A DNA stretch of 64,000 bases from Bog-756 sp963741055 (GTDB lineage Bacteria > Actinomycetota > Acidimicrobiia > Acidimicrobiales > RAAP-2), in the NCBI GenBank assembly GCA_963741055.1, contig CAVUGU010000021.1, positions 18,038 to 82,037 on the forward strand. The letters run 5' to 3'. The notes below the pieces were generated by a model. The model did no database searches, was not told where the DNA came from, and was given only the letters and a program-made list of their open reading frames with translations. Of this stretch, positions 57,107-64,000 are shown piece after piece. The position numbers were made by a program, and so were the translations under genes. Position 1 is the first letter of the stretch. Each line of letters opens with the position of its first letter.

Positions 57107-57216
57107 CGACAGATCATCGCAGGTCTGCTCGTGGTCGAGCACTCTCCGAGCCAGTTCGTGGGGGCACGCTGGTTCGGTCCGTGACCCACCCAGATGGGAG
57201 TCTTCGCGGCGAAATG

Positions 57217-57231
57217 TTTGACACCGTCAAA
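57217..57231. promoter_or_regulatory. Perfect palindrome, likely TetR operator
   Basis: TTTGACACCGTCAAA is a 15-bp perfect inverted repeat (6-bp arms, 3-bp spacer) in the gap between the divergent DJ-1 and TetR genes. The arms contain TTGAC on both strands, so it could overlap a -35 element. Its shape and place are those of a TetR-type operator controlling both genes. Confidence 0.65.
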
Positions 57232-57251
57232 CGCTCGGGAGGGAGATGTGG

Positions 57252-57940
57252 TGTATCGGGACAGCCGGGAGTGGTCGAATGCGAGCGAGGACCGCGAGAA
57301 ACAGAGACCGAGGAGCCCGAAGCCCCCGGCGGCCCACACGACGGGACACGTCGTCCAGTCGGCACCCACTACGGAGGCGGCTTGCGGAGCGATCTCATCG
57401 AGGCCGCCCTCGAACTCATCGACGAGGAGGGAGCGGACCGCCTGAGCCTCCGAGCAGTGGCCCGGCGGGTAGGGGTTTCCTGGGCGGCACCCGCGCACTA
57501 CTTCGGTGACAAGGAGGGGCTGTTCACCGCCATCGCGGTCGAGGGTCTCCAACTCCTGGCGGACCAGGTCATGAACACCGCGCCGTTCCGCGCCGGACAC
57601 GACCCCGACCAAGTGGCCACCGTCGCCAAGCTCTACGCCCAGTTCGCGACCGATCACCCGGCTCGCTTCGAGGTGATGTGCCGAAGAGCCCTCCTGCGAT
57701 CGGAAGATCCGCGGGTCCGCGTGGCCGAGGACCGATTGTTCCTTGCGCTCGGCCATCTGATCGCGATGAGCCAGCGTGCCGGGTGGCGAACCGATCAGGA
57801 CACCGATTCTCTGGCCGCCATGGCTTGGTGCTTGGCCCACGGGTACTGCGCGCTCGAGCGCGCAGGGCAGCCTGGCACGGCAATTCTTCGCGAGCTCTCC
57901 GCCTCCTGTCGAACGGCTGACCGCGACGCTGCTCGGCTGA
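57252..57940 (+). CDS. TetR family transcriptional regulator, two frame breaks
   Basis: The DNA-binding domain is clear: LRSDLIEAALELIDEEGADR, LSLRAVARRVGVSWAAPAHY, FGDKEGLFTAIAVEGLQLL. The best start is GTG 57252, six bases after GGGAGGGAG, in a frame that joins the helix-turn-helix if one base near 57370 is extra; an in-frame alternative is GTG 57271. At the 3' end an extra base near 57895 gives ELSPPVERLTATLLG and a stop at 57938-57940, whereas the uncorrected frame runs into the next gene. Corrected size is about 228 residues. It should repress the divergent DJ-1 gene and itself. Confidence 0.78.
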
Positions 57941-57963
57941 ATCGGCCCGAGTACGCTGACCTG

Positions 57964-59093
57964 GTGCGCATCCCACGGGGGGAAAGCTGCTGGTCGTCTT
58001 GGCGGTGGTCGTCGCGGCCTTGGTGGCGATCACCTGGAGCGCGACCGCCCGGGCGTCCTCGCAACCGGTGACCAACATCACGCTCGACCAGGCAGTGGCC
58101 TACACACCCGAGGCTCCGGCGGGCGCGACCGACGACTACCACTGCACGCTCCTCAATCCGCACGTCACCGGCGACTCGTACATCGTCTCGAGCCAGTTCT
58201 TCCCGGGAAGCCCCGAGGACCACCACGCCATCCTGTTCCTGGTCCCTCCCTCGCTCGCGGCACAGGCCGAGGCCGACAACGCCGGCGGGAAGGGTTGGTC
58301 GTGCTTCGGCGAGTCGCCCATCCCCGGCACCGGGTTGGATCAGATCTCGAACACACCGTGGCTCAGCGCTTGGGCACCCGGCCACGGCGAGGACGATCTG
58401 CCCAAGGGGACCGGCATCTACCTGCCTGCCGGCAGCCTGATCGTCGTTCAGGTCCACTACAACCTCTTGGTCGGCGACAGCCCCGTCAAGAACTCGATGG
58501 TGCTCCACACGGTTCCGGCATCCACACCGCTGCTGCCGCTCAAGCTCAGCCTGATGCCCGCTCCGCCGGATATCCCGTGCCCGACGGGTGTCACCGGACC
58601 GCTCTGTACGCGCTCGGCCTCGCTGGCCAATCTCGGACAGCGTTTCGGCCAGAGCGCGGTCGACTTCGTGAACACCATCGAGGCCGTCTGCGGCCGCAAC
58701 CCGGCGAATCCTCCGGTCGGCGACTCGACCTCCTGCGACTGGCCGGTCGGCCAGAGCGGCTACATCGTCCGGGCCCAGGCTCACATGCACCTGCTCGGCG
58801 CGAGCTTCAAGATGGTCCTCGATCCTGGCACTCCGCAGGCGAAGACCGTCCTCGACGTGCCGGACTACAACTTCCACTACCAGCGGGCCTACAACATCAA
58901 GCCCGTCGCGGTGACGGCCGGGGACACGGTGCGGATCACCTGTACCTACGATCCGTCGCTCGCCCAGGAGCTCCCGGCGCTGCGAAAACTGCCATCCCAC
59001 TTCGTGACGTGGGGCGACGGCTCCTCGGACGAGATGTGCCTCGGGCTCATGTGGACCTCGGCATCCCTGCCCAACGCCAACTCCTCGGTCTGA
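57964..59093 (+). CDS. Secreted copper type II monooxygenase (PHM/DBH-like), copy 1
   Basis: A protein of about 376 residues with an N-terminal export helix (LLVVLAVVVAALVAI). It has the six copper ligands expected of peptidylglycine/dopamine beta-monooxygenases: His-His at 58221-58226 (EDHHAILFLV), His at 58455 (VQVHYNLL), His-x-His at 58782-58790 (QAHMHLLGASF) and Met at 59034 (SSDEMCLGLMW). Conserved cysteine pairs (DYHCTLL, WSCFG, ITCTYDP) fit disulfides. Such enzymes hydroxylate C-H bonds using O2 and a reductant. GTG 57964 is in frame only if the run of six G at 57977-57982 should be seven. A paralogue lies 2.4 kb away on the other strand. Confidence 0.82.
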
Positions 59094-59126
59094 ACCGCAG
59101 CGCCTGCACGCCGCGCCGGACCACCG

Positions 59127-60050
59127 CTATCGGCAGGGCTTCCTGACGCCGGTCAGTCCGAGGTTGAACTTCGCGCCGTTGAAGCCCAGCGCATCGTCGG
59201 CTGCGCAGAACTTGGCCGGCTTGAGACGGTACTCGGCGTTGAACACGGCCTTGTGACCGACGTACGAGGAGAGCAGCCCGCACGATGCGTACTGGTTGCA
59301 CTGCTCGGTGAGCACCGCGTCCGCCAGTGGCTCCATGTCCTTCGCGTAGCTGTCCCCTGTGTCGTCGGGGTTCTTGATCCACCACCCGAGCCCGAGTGAG
59401 TGGATGTAACTGGCCAACGTGGTCATGTACTGCTCTTCGTCGGCCTTGGTCAGCGAGAATCCACTCGGGTCGTCGTATTCCTCGTCGATGTCCGTCTCGA
59501 CGGCGTCGAAATGCTTGGCGGCGCACTGCTGATCGATCATCGACTCGATGATCGAGAGTGTCGTCGGCGACTCGATGTTGAGGTAGTACTCGGGGTACCC
59601 GGGCACCTTGGCGCCGAACTCTCCCTCGCTCTGGAGCTGGGCGAAGTAGGTCGTCGGAATCCCCTCGTCGGAGGCCGAGTAGTAATTGCCGGCGGCCCCG
59701 ACCTCGATGTAGCAGACGACGTGTTTGTTCATCGCGTGCAGCGCCGCCACCGTCGAGGCCGGATTGATGATCGCGTCGATGTCGTAGATCACCGGTGCGG
59801 GAGCCAGAGCGCCGTTCGGCAACCGATCGTTGGTTCCCATGTCGCGGGCGTTGGTGAGCCGAAGGGGATGGCTCAGCTCCCACTGCCAGGGCTGGTTGCC
59901 GAGCGGAGGAGCCCACCAACCTGCCGCCCCGGCCGATGCAGCCGGCGGCGCCAGAATCGGAAGGATCAACGCGGCGAGCGCAACGCAGAGGGCGGCGATC
60001 CGGCGAACTCCTCCACGACCGCTCCGCGACCTCCGCACCTCCCGCACCAC
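59127..60050 (-). CDS. Secreted GH114-like endo-alpha-1,4-polygalactosaminidase family protein
   Basis: A 307-residue exported protein: signal peptide IAALCVALAALILPILAPPA (cut near ASA-G), then a TIM-barrel of the GH114/TM1410 type with QPWQWELSHPLRL, VIYDIDAIINPASTVAALHA, HVVCYIEVGAAGNYYSASDE and KHFDAVETDIDEEYDDPSGF. The aspartate and glutamate residues of the last segment are the likely catalytic site. Members cleave alpha-1,4-linked galactosamine polymers, such as fungal or bacterial exopolysaccharide. It faces the copper monooxygenase tail-to-tail. Confidence 0.87.
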   Translation of the reverse strand: MVREVRRSRSGRGGVRRIAALCVALAALILPILAPPAASAGAAGWWAPPLGNQPWQWELSHPLRLTNARDMGTNDRLPNGALAPAPVIYDIDAIINPASTVAALHAMNKHVVCYIEVGAAGNYYSASDEGIPTTYFAQLQSEGEFGAKVPGYPEYYLNIESPTTLSIIESMIDQQCAAKHFDAVETDIDEEYDDPSGFSLTKADEEQYMTTLASYIHSLGLGWWIKNPDDTGDSYAKDMEPLADAVLTEQCNQYASCGLLSSYVGHKAVFNAEYRLKPAKFCAADDALGFNGAKFNLGLTGVRKPCR

Positions 60051-60182
60051 CTTCCAAAGTACTCCCCTTCGGACTCTCGGTCCTCCCGTTCCTCCGGCCG
60101 CGGCGCAATCGTCGAAATCGTCGGGTCGCGTTCCGGCAATACCCGGCTCGACCCTCCGGGGACGCGGCCCCTACCGGAGGGC

Positions 60183-60539
60183 TCAGCTAGCGACCCAGGT
60201 GAGAGCGGCGTCCCGTTCGGCCATCGGAAAGGTCCGTGTCTCGCCGGGAGTCATCCAACCGAACAGGGCGGTCAGGTGGGTCACCCAAGGGATGTCGGTG
60301 ACCAGCGCGATCCGCTTCCAGGACTTGAGATGCTCGAACCCCATCTTCAGGTCCTGCCAGAGCGCGCCACCCGACATGCCGTCGAAGTCCTTCATCACGA
60401 GCAGGAACCGGACCTCGCCATTCGATGCGGCGCGCTCCAGCGCGGGTAGCACCACGTCGCGATAGTCCTCCGCACGCAGCTTGCCGCTGGTCTCGAAGCC
60501 GGTCACCCCATCGGGCATGTCGTCGAGCTCTTCGATCAT
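60183..60539 (-). CDS. STAS/SpoIIAA-like domain protein
   Basis: A 118-residue protein of the SpoIIAA-like group: DGVTGFETSGKLRAEDYRDV, VRFLLVMKDFDGMSGGALWQ, DLKMGFEHLKSWKRIALVTD and a final ERDAALTWVAS. The fold often binds lipids or partner proteins, and the function is unknown. ATG 60539 is supported by GGAG six bases upstream; the longer frame to 60596 has no coding character. Confidence 0.85.
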   Translation of the reverse strand: MIEELDDMPDGVTGFETSGKLRAEDYRDVVLPALERAASNGEVRFLLVMKDFDGMSGGALWQDLKMGFEHLKSWKRIALVTDIPWVTHLTALFGWMTPGETRTFPMAERDAALTWVAS

Positions 60540-60660
60540 GGTGGCTCCTTCTCCGATTTCTGCGTAGGGCTCGCCCGAGCCTACGGGGCAGCCCAACGAG
60601 CGGGGGCAGGCGGCCAGCCAGGGCCTAAAGGAAGTCCGTCCACCGGTCGATGATCCAATC

Positions 60661-61098
60661 GTGACGTGTCCGGTTGCCAGCTGCGCCTATCCCCACGCCC
60701 CGCGTTGGACAGGGAGGCGTGCCGCCCAGCACGCTGCGGACACCGACCTCTTGGTGCCCCTCGTCGGTCACATTCGGGACATGATCCGCCTCGGCGGCGA
60801 CGACGTGCCGATTGCACGCGAGCTCAACATGTCGTCAGAGGAGGTGACGCGATTCTGGGCCGTCGGGCGCGTCTACGTGAAGGGGATGCACGCCCTGGCC
60901 CACCGCGATCGGCTCACCCGGGGATACGTTCCGTCGTTCGCCGAGCTCGGCCAGTGGCGGTACATCGCCACGCGGATGATCTCGCTTCTCGCCGATTTCG
61001 ATGCTGATTGGTACCACCGGTTCTGGTCGGGTGCCGAAACCCGCGAGCGGGTGCCGGCTCAGGTCAAACGGCAACTTCGCCTCGCCGGGGTCCGTTAG
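60661..61098 (+). CDS. Hypothetical protein
   Basis: A 145-residue protein with no recognised family. The coding character is good from TDLLVPLVGHIRDMIRLGGD onward, with IARELNMSSEEVTRFWAVGR resembling a helix-turn-helix-like pair and YIATRMISLLADFDADWYHR a final helical part. It has no membrane segment. GTG 60661 is the first start; the N-terminal 25 residues look poor, so the real start may be later. Confidence 0.55.
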   Translation: MTCPVASCAYPHAPRWTGRRAAQHAADTDLLVPLVGHIRDMIRLGGDDVPIARELNMSSEEVTRFWAVGRVYVKGMHALAHRDRLTRGYVPSFAELGQWRYIATRMISLLADFDADWYHRFWSGAETRERVPAQVKRQLRLAGVR

Positions 61099-61252
61099 CT
61101 CTCGCGAACCTCGCATTCCGGTTCGTCTCACTTCGACGTCTGCCATGGTCTTTCCGTTTCGACGCTCCACTGCGAACGGCATACGTCGATTCGGGACCTC
61201 GCCGAACATTGACTAGGGTCCTTTCGAGGCCCACCGACCGAGGATCCGTTCG

Positions 61253-61526
61253 ATGACACCTGCGTCCGACTTGTCCGTGACCGAGCGGTGCTCAGAAGAC
61301 GCCCACCAACGCTGTCCCCACTGGTGGTCCGAGTCCGGCGAGCCGCCGACGGATCAGGAGATCGTCCGGTTGTGCCAGTGCTCCTGCCATGCGTCGTGCC
61401 CGCTCGCGGTCAGCGCGACCGTGCACCTCTCCGCGTGGGAGGCCGAGTGCGATTGCCAAGGTGCGTCTGTGGAAAAGGCTGGGTCCGGAGGGCGGTCGAG
61501 GCGGAGAGGCCCGGAAGACCGAGTAA
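61253..61526 (+). CDS. Small Cys/His-rich protein, one probable frame break
   Basis: The first 65 residues contain ten cysteines and four histidines: ERCSEDAHQRCPHWWSESGE, VRLCQCSCHASCPLAVS and AECDCQG. The spacing suggests a zinc- or Fe-S-binding module. The uncorrected frame continues to 61711 and would overlap the convergent monooxygenase by 175 bp. One extra base near 61460-61475 instead gives VRLWKRLGPEGGRGGEARKT and a TAA at 61524-61526, just short of that gene. I prefer this shorter version. Family not recognised. Confidence 0.55.
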
Positions 61527-61536
61527 CCGGCGACGT

Positions 61537-62700
61537 TCAGACGCTCGACGGGAACGCGTGGGAGAGAGCGGTCGACTCTGCTTCGGTGGTCGGGGGCGTC
61601 ATGAACATCAGCCCGAGGCACATCTCGTCGGTCGATCCGTCGCCCCAGGTGACGAAGTGTGGCGGCACCTTGCGCAGGATCGGTAGCTCCTGCTCGCGGG
61701 TGGGGTCGTAGGTGCAGGTGATGCCCAGACTGTCGCCGGGGCCTACGGGAACCGGCTTGGAGAGCACGTAGCCGCGCTGGTAATGGAAGTCGTAGTTGGA
61801 CACGTCGAGCAGCGTTCTCTGCTTGGCCGTGTTGGGGTCGAGCACGAACTTCATACTGACCCCGAGCAGGTGCATGTGCGCCGCAAGCTCCACGATGTTG
61901 CCCCTTCCGAAGATGGGCCAGGTGCAGCTGGTGGTGTCACCCACCGGTGGATCGGCGGCATTGTGACCACAAAAGCTTTCGAGCGCGTCGACCAAACCCT
62001 CTTGGTCGGCGCCGAAGCGCTGTCCCACGCTCGCCAGTTCGGCTGACCGGTTGCACATGGGGCCCGAAGCCGACGGCGGACACGGCACGTCCGGCGGCGC
62101 CGCGGCCAGCTGAAGACGAAGCGGCCGCAGCGGGGTGGTGGAGGGGACCGTCGAGATGGTCAGCTTCGAGCGGACCGGCTTGTCCCCAACCAGGAGGTTG
62201 TAGTGCTCCTGGACGATGACCAGGCTGCCTTTGGGCATTGGTGCGCCGGTCCCCGCGGGCTCCTTCGAGAGGTTGTGGCCCGGGCCCCAGGCGGTCAGCC
62301 ACGGTGTCCCGCCGTCGAGGCTGCCGGTGCCCGACCCGGACAGACTGGACTCACCGAAGCAGGTCCATCCCTTCCCGCCGTCGTTCTGGGCCTCGGCCTG
62401 AGCGGCGAGGTCCGGCGGAACCTCGTAGGTGATCTCGTGATGCACCTCGGGACTGTTGGCTTGGAAGTCGACCGAGGTGATGAAGGCGTTCTTCTTGAGG
62501 TGAGGGTTGAGCAACGTGCAGTGATAGTCGTCCGTCCCACCGGCAGGAGCCTTCGGTTTGTACGCCGTCGGTGCCTGCAACACGATCTGACTGACGGTGG
62601 GCGCACTGGCATGGGCGCTCGTGGCGCTCGAGATGGCGAACGCCAGCGTTCCGACGAGTATCGCCAGCGCGGCGCCGATGACCCCCAACGACTTCCCCAC
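61537..62700 (-). CDS. Secreted copper type II monooxygenase (PHM/DBH-like), copy 2
   Basis: An intact 387-residue paralogue of the gene at 57964. It has a signal peptide (VIGAALAILVGTLAFAISSA, cut near AHA-S) and then the same scaffold (GGTDDYHCTLLNPHL, KGWTCFGESSLSG). All six copper ligands are present: His-His in SPEVHHEITYEV, His in VQEHYNLLVGD, His-x-His in LAAHMHLLGVSMKF and Met in STDEMCLGLMF. The C-terminal 25 residues (PPTTEAESTALSH) are a variable tail. The two copies share most of their sequence but differ throughout, so the duplication is old. Substrate unknown; a secreted peptide, fatty amide or catechol-like compound is possible. Confidence 0.87.
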   Translation of the reverse strand: MGKSLGVIGAALAILVGTLAFAISSATSAHASAPTVSQIVLQAPTAYKPKAPAGGTDDYHCTLLNPHLKKNAFITSVDFQANSPEVHHEITYEVPPDLAAQAEAQNDGGKGWTCFGESSLSGSGTGSLDGGTPWLTAWGPGHNLSKEPAGTGAPMPKGSLVIVQEHYNLLVGDKPVRSKLTISTVPSTTPLRPLRLQLAAAPPDVPCPPSASGPMCNRSAELASVGQRFGADQEGLVDALESFCGHNAADPPVGDTTSCTWPIFGRGNIVELAAHMHLLGVSMKFVLDPNTAKQRTLLDVSNYDFHYQRGYVLSKPVPVGPGDSLGITCTYDPTREQELPILRKVPPHFVTWGDGSTDEMCLGLMFMTPPTTEAESTALSHAFPSSV

Positions 62701-62921
62701 TCCAACACCGTACTCCGAGAGGGGCCCGCTTCACGAGCAGGTTCAAACCTCCAGCTGACCGAGACGAGCCTGGGCGCAGTGCCGGCGGCCCCGGGACGAC
62801 GCTCGCAAGGCGACTCGATGCCGCAAAAGATCCTCTGAACGCTCTCGCGGCCTGACTCGTATCCCTCCGCGACGAGACGAGCCGTGGACGAAAAGAGGCT
62901 CGCTCCGCGAAGGAGAAGCTG

Positions 62922-63401
62922 ATGCCAAAGAGGGTGCTCTGGATGATCGGAGCTGTTGCCATCTTGTCGGCAGCATGCGGTACGACGGCGTCCGCAAGCC
63001 ATACCGGCAAGCCGGCTTCGGTGTCCCATCACGGCGGGGCGAACTCGGGGACGTCGACCACCTCCTCGTCCACCACCTCGCCCCTGCCCTCGAGCACTCA
63101 GCCGACCGTGTCCAACAAGCGATCGGGAACGTCCTCCACCCCCCCGACGGCCCAATCTCAGGCCGGCGGATCTGGCGCTGCACCCACTCCCGCTGTCGCC
63201 ACCAACCCGACCCCTACGCCCTCGCCCACCGCCCCTCCCCCGCCCGCGACCACGCAACCTCCTCCGCCGCCGACCACACAGCCTCCTCCCCCGCCCCTAC
63301 CCACCACGACCACGACCACCATGTGCATTCCCCAAGGCGGAGGTGGCGACGCCGACGGCGACAACTTCGGAGGACCGACCGATGGTGACGGCTGCCAATA
63401 G
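62922..63401 (+). CDS. Secreted Ser/Thr/Pro-rich lipoprotein
   Basis: A 159-residue protein: export signal VLWMIGAVAILSAACG with a lipobox-like cysteine, followed by a disordered Ser/Thr/Pro/Gly stalk and a short end containing CIPQGGGGDADGDNFGG. The last part has D-G-D-x-D-like spacing that might bind calcium. No enzymatic domain. A good AAGGAG ribosome site precedes ATG 62922. Its stop region overlaps the next ATG by 20 bp. Confidence 0.72.
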   Translation: MPKRVLWMIGAVAILSAACGTTASASHTGKPASVSHHGGANSGTSTTSSSTTSPLPSSTQPTVSNKRSGTSSTPPTAQSQAGGSGAAPTPAVATNPTPTPSPTAPPPPATTQPPPPPTTQPPPPPLPTTTTTTMCIPQGGGGDADGDNFGGPTDGDGCQ

Positions 63402-63852
63402 TTCGTCGGTCGCGCCGGAGGTGTCGGCGTCGACCACGCAACGATCCAATGCTCGGCTCCGGTGGGCGATCAACGCCACCATGTGGCTCGGTGCCGGGCT
63501 CCTCGCGGCATCCGCCGGCATCCACCTGCATCTGTGGCTCTCGGGGTACCGCTTCATCCCCACGATCGGTCCGCTGTTCATCGGCCAGGCGGTCACCGGG
63601 TTCGTGTTGGCTGCTGGGCTGGCATGGACCCGCCGCCCGACGCTCGCCATCTTGTCGGCGCTGTTCCTCGTGGCGACCATCGGCGGTCTCCTCACGAGTG
63701 CGTGGTTCGGACTGTTCGGATTCCGCGACGGTTTCGACGCCCCTTACGCCGGACTGTCCATCTTCGTGGAGGGCGCGGGGGCACTGGTGCTCTGCACCGG
63801 CGCACTGCTCGCCGTCAGCGGGCGTCGGCGGAGCGCAGCACTGCCTCGATGA
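63382..63852 (+). CDS. Small four-helix membrane protein
   Basis: A 156-residue integral membrane protein. The N-terminus MVTAANSSSVAPEVSAST is soluble, and the four helices are INATMWLGAGLLAASAGIHL, GPLFIGQAVTGFVLAAGLAW, LAILSALFLVATIGGLLTSA and ISIFVEGAGALVLCTGALLA-like (LSIFVEGAGALVLC). The layout is like DoxX-type or related small membrane families, but no firm assignment is possible. GGAGG lies eight bases before ATG 63382. It is translationally linked to the lipoprotein by the overlap. Confidence 0.75.
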   Translation: MVTAANSSSVAPEVSASTTQRSNARLRWAINATMWLGAGLLAASAGIHLHLWLSGYRFIPTIGPLFIGQAVTGFVLAAGLAWTRRPTLAILSALFLVATIGGLLTSAWFGLFGFRDGFDAPYAGLSIFVEGAGALVLCTGALLAVSGRRRSAALPR

Positions 63853-63880
63853 GGTCGGGAGCGGCAAGGCGAGGCCGCCC

Positions 63881-64000
63881 TCAGGCGAGGTGCAACATGC
63901 CGGCGAGCAGGCACAGCCCGCCGAAACCGGCGACGACGACCGGTTGCCCCACGATCCGCAGGCGACGACCCTCGGCCTGTCGGTTCGGGTACCAGGCTCG
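63881..64000 (-). CDS. C-terminal end of a membrane protein, 5' part outside window
   Basis: Only the last 39 residues are in the window: AWYPNRQAEGRRLRIVGQPV, then a hydrophobic end VVVAGFGGLCLLAGMLHLA and TGA at 63881-63883. The high third-position G+C and clean stop support a real gene. It is convergent with the four-helix protein. Confidence 0.5.
   Translation of the reverse strand, partial: RAWYPNRQAEGRRLRIVGQPVVVAGFGGLCLLAGMLHLA

Noticed and set aside
57181..58071. TetR fused to the copper monooxygenase as one protein
   Set aside because: The apparent read-through comes from frame errors. A corrected frame ends the regulator with ELSPPVERLTATLLG at 57940, and the monooxygenase starts with its own GTG and export helix.
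61253..61711. The Cys-rich gene overlapping the convergent monooxygenase by 175 bp
   Set aside because: Sequence after residue 70 has no coding character in that frame; a one-base correction ends the gene at 61526 without overlap.

Overview
The window is about 70% G+C, codes densely on both strands, uses many GTG starts and many 4-bp ATGA/GTGA gene overlaps. It carries a class II (B12-dependent) ribonucleotide reductase, a PimB-type mannosyltransferase, a class E type sortase and extracellular proteins built from GYWLVASDGG-type repeats. This fits a free-living actinobacterium, probably class Acidimicrobiia; the class is inference. I saw no rRNA, tRNA, CRISPR array, insertion sequence or replication origin.

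Layout. 1-4827 (minus) is a translationally coupled operon: a GT4 glycosyltransferase, a phosphopantetheinyl transferase, a carrier protein, an acyl-CoA-dehydrogenase-like flavoprotein, a class-II-synthetase-like amino acid:[carrier protein] ligase and a DUF1839 protein. Together these look like a machine that loads an amino acid on a carrier and oxidises it. 4922-28700 is a cell-surface polysaccharide locus: seven more glycosyltransferases (GT4, GT2), an O-antigen-polymerase-like protein, a Wzz/tyrosine-kinase fusion, a GT47/exostosin-like protein, a DUF4012 protein, a sortase with its LPFTG substrate, and two large secreted glycoside hydrolases that share a 3.07-kb nearly identical tandem duplication.

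28863-44033 is mostly housekeeping: two small membrane proteins, NrdJ with a promoter overlapped by an NrdR-box-like site, glycerol kinase, an ACT protein, PlsC, an acetoacetate-decarboxylase-like protein, TetR plus SMP-30, an aminotransferase, a SRPBCC protein, a PimB-like mannosyltransferase coupled to QueG, and a 2-hydroxyacid dehydrogenase. 44138-47387 holds an acyl-CoA synthetase and an alkyl-DHAP-synthase-like flavoprotein. 47390-52083 is a divergent amine-catabolism module: alanine dehydrogenase and aminobutyraldehyde-type dehydrogenase facing an Lrp regulator and a class III aminotransferase. Pyruvate-linked transamination, aldehyde oxidation and alanine recycling would form one cycle. 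52128-64000 holds an Fn3 plus repeat surface protein, a GGDEF-EAL protein, a DJ-1/TetR pair with a clear operator, two secreted copper monooxygenases of the PHM/DBH type around a GH114-like protein, and small membrane or lipoproteins.

Sequence quality matters here. About 18 genes have frame breaks, including NrdJ, which should be essential. Almost all are explained by one extra base, often in a homopolymer. The two duplicated hydrolase copies differ by exactly two such extra bases, both in copy 1. I therefore read most breaks as uncorrected insertion errors rather than pseudogenes, and give each broken gene as one feature with its break position.
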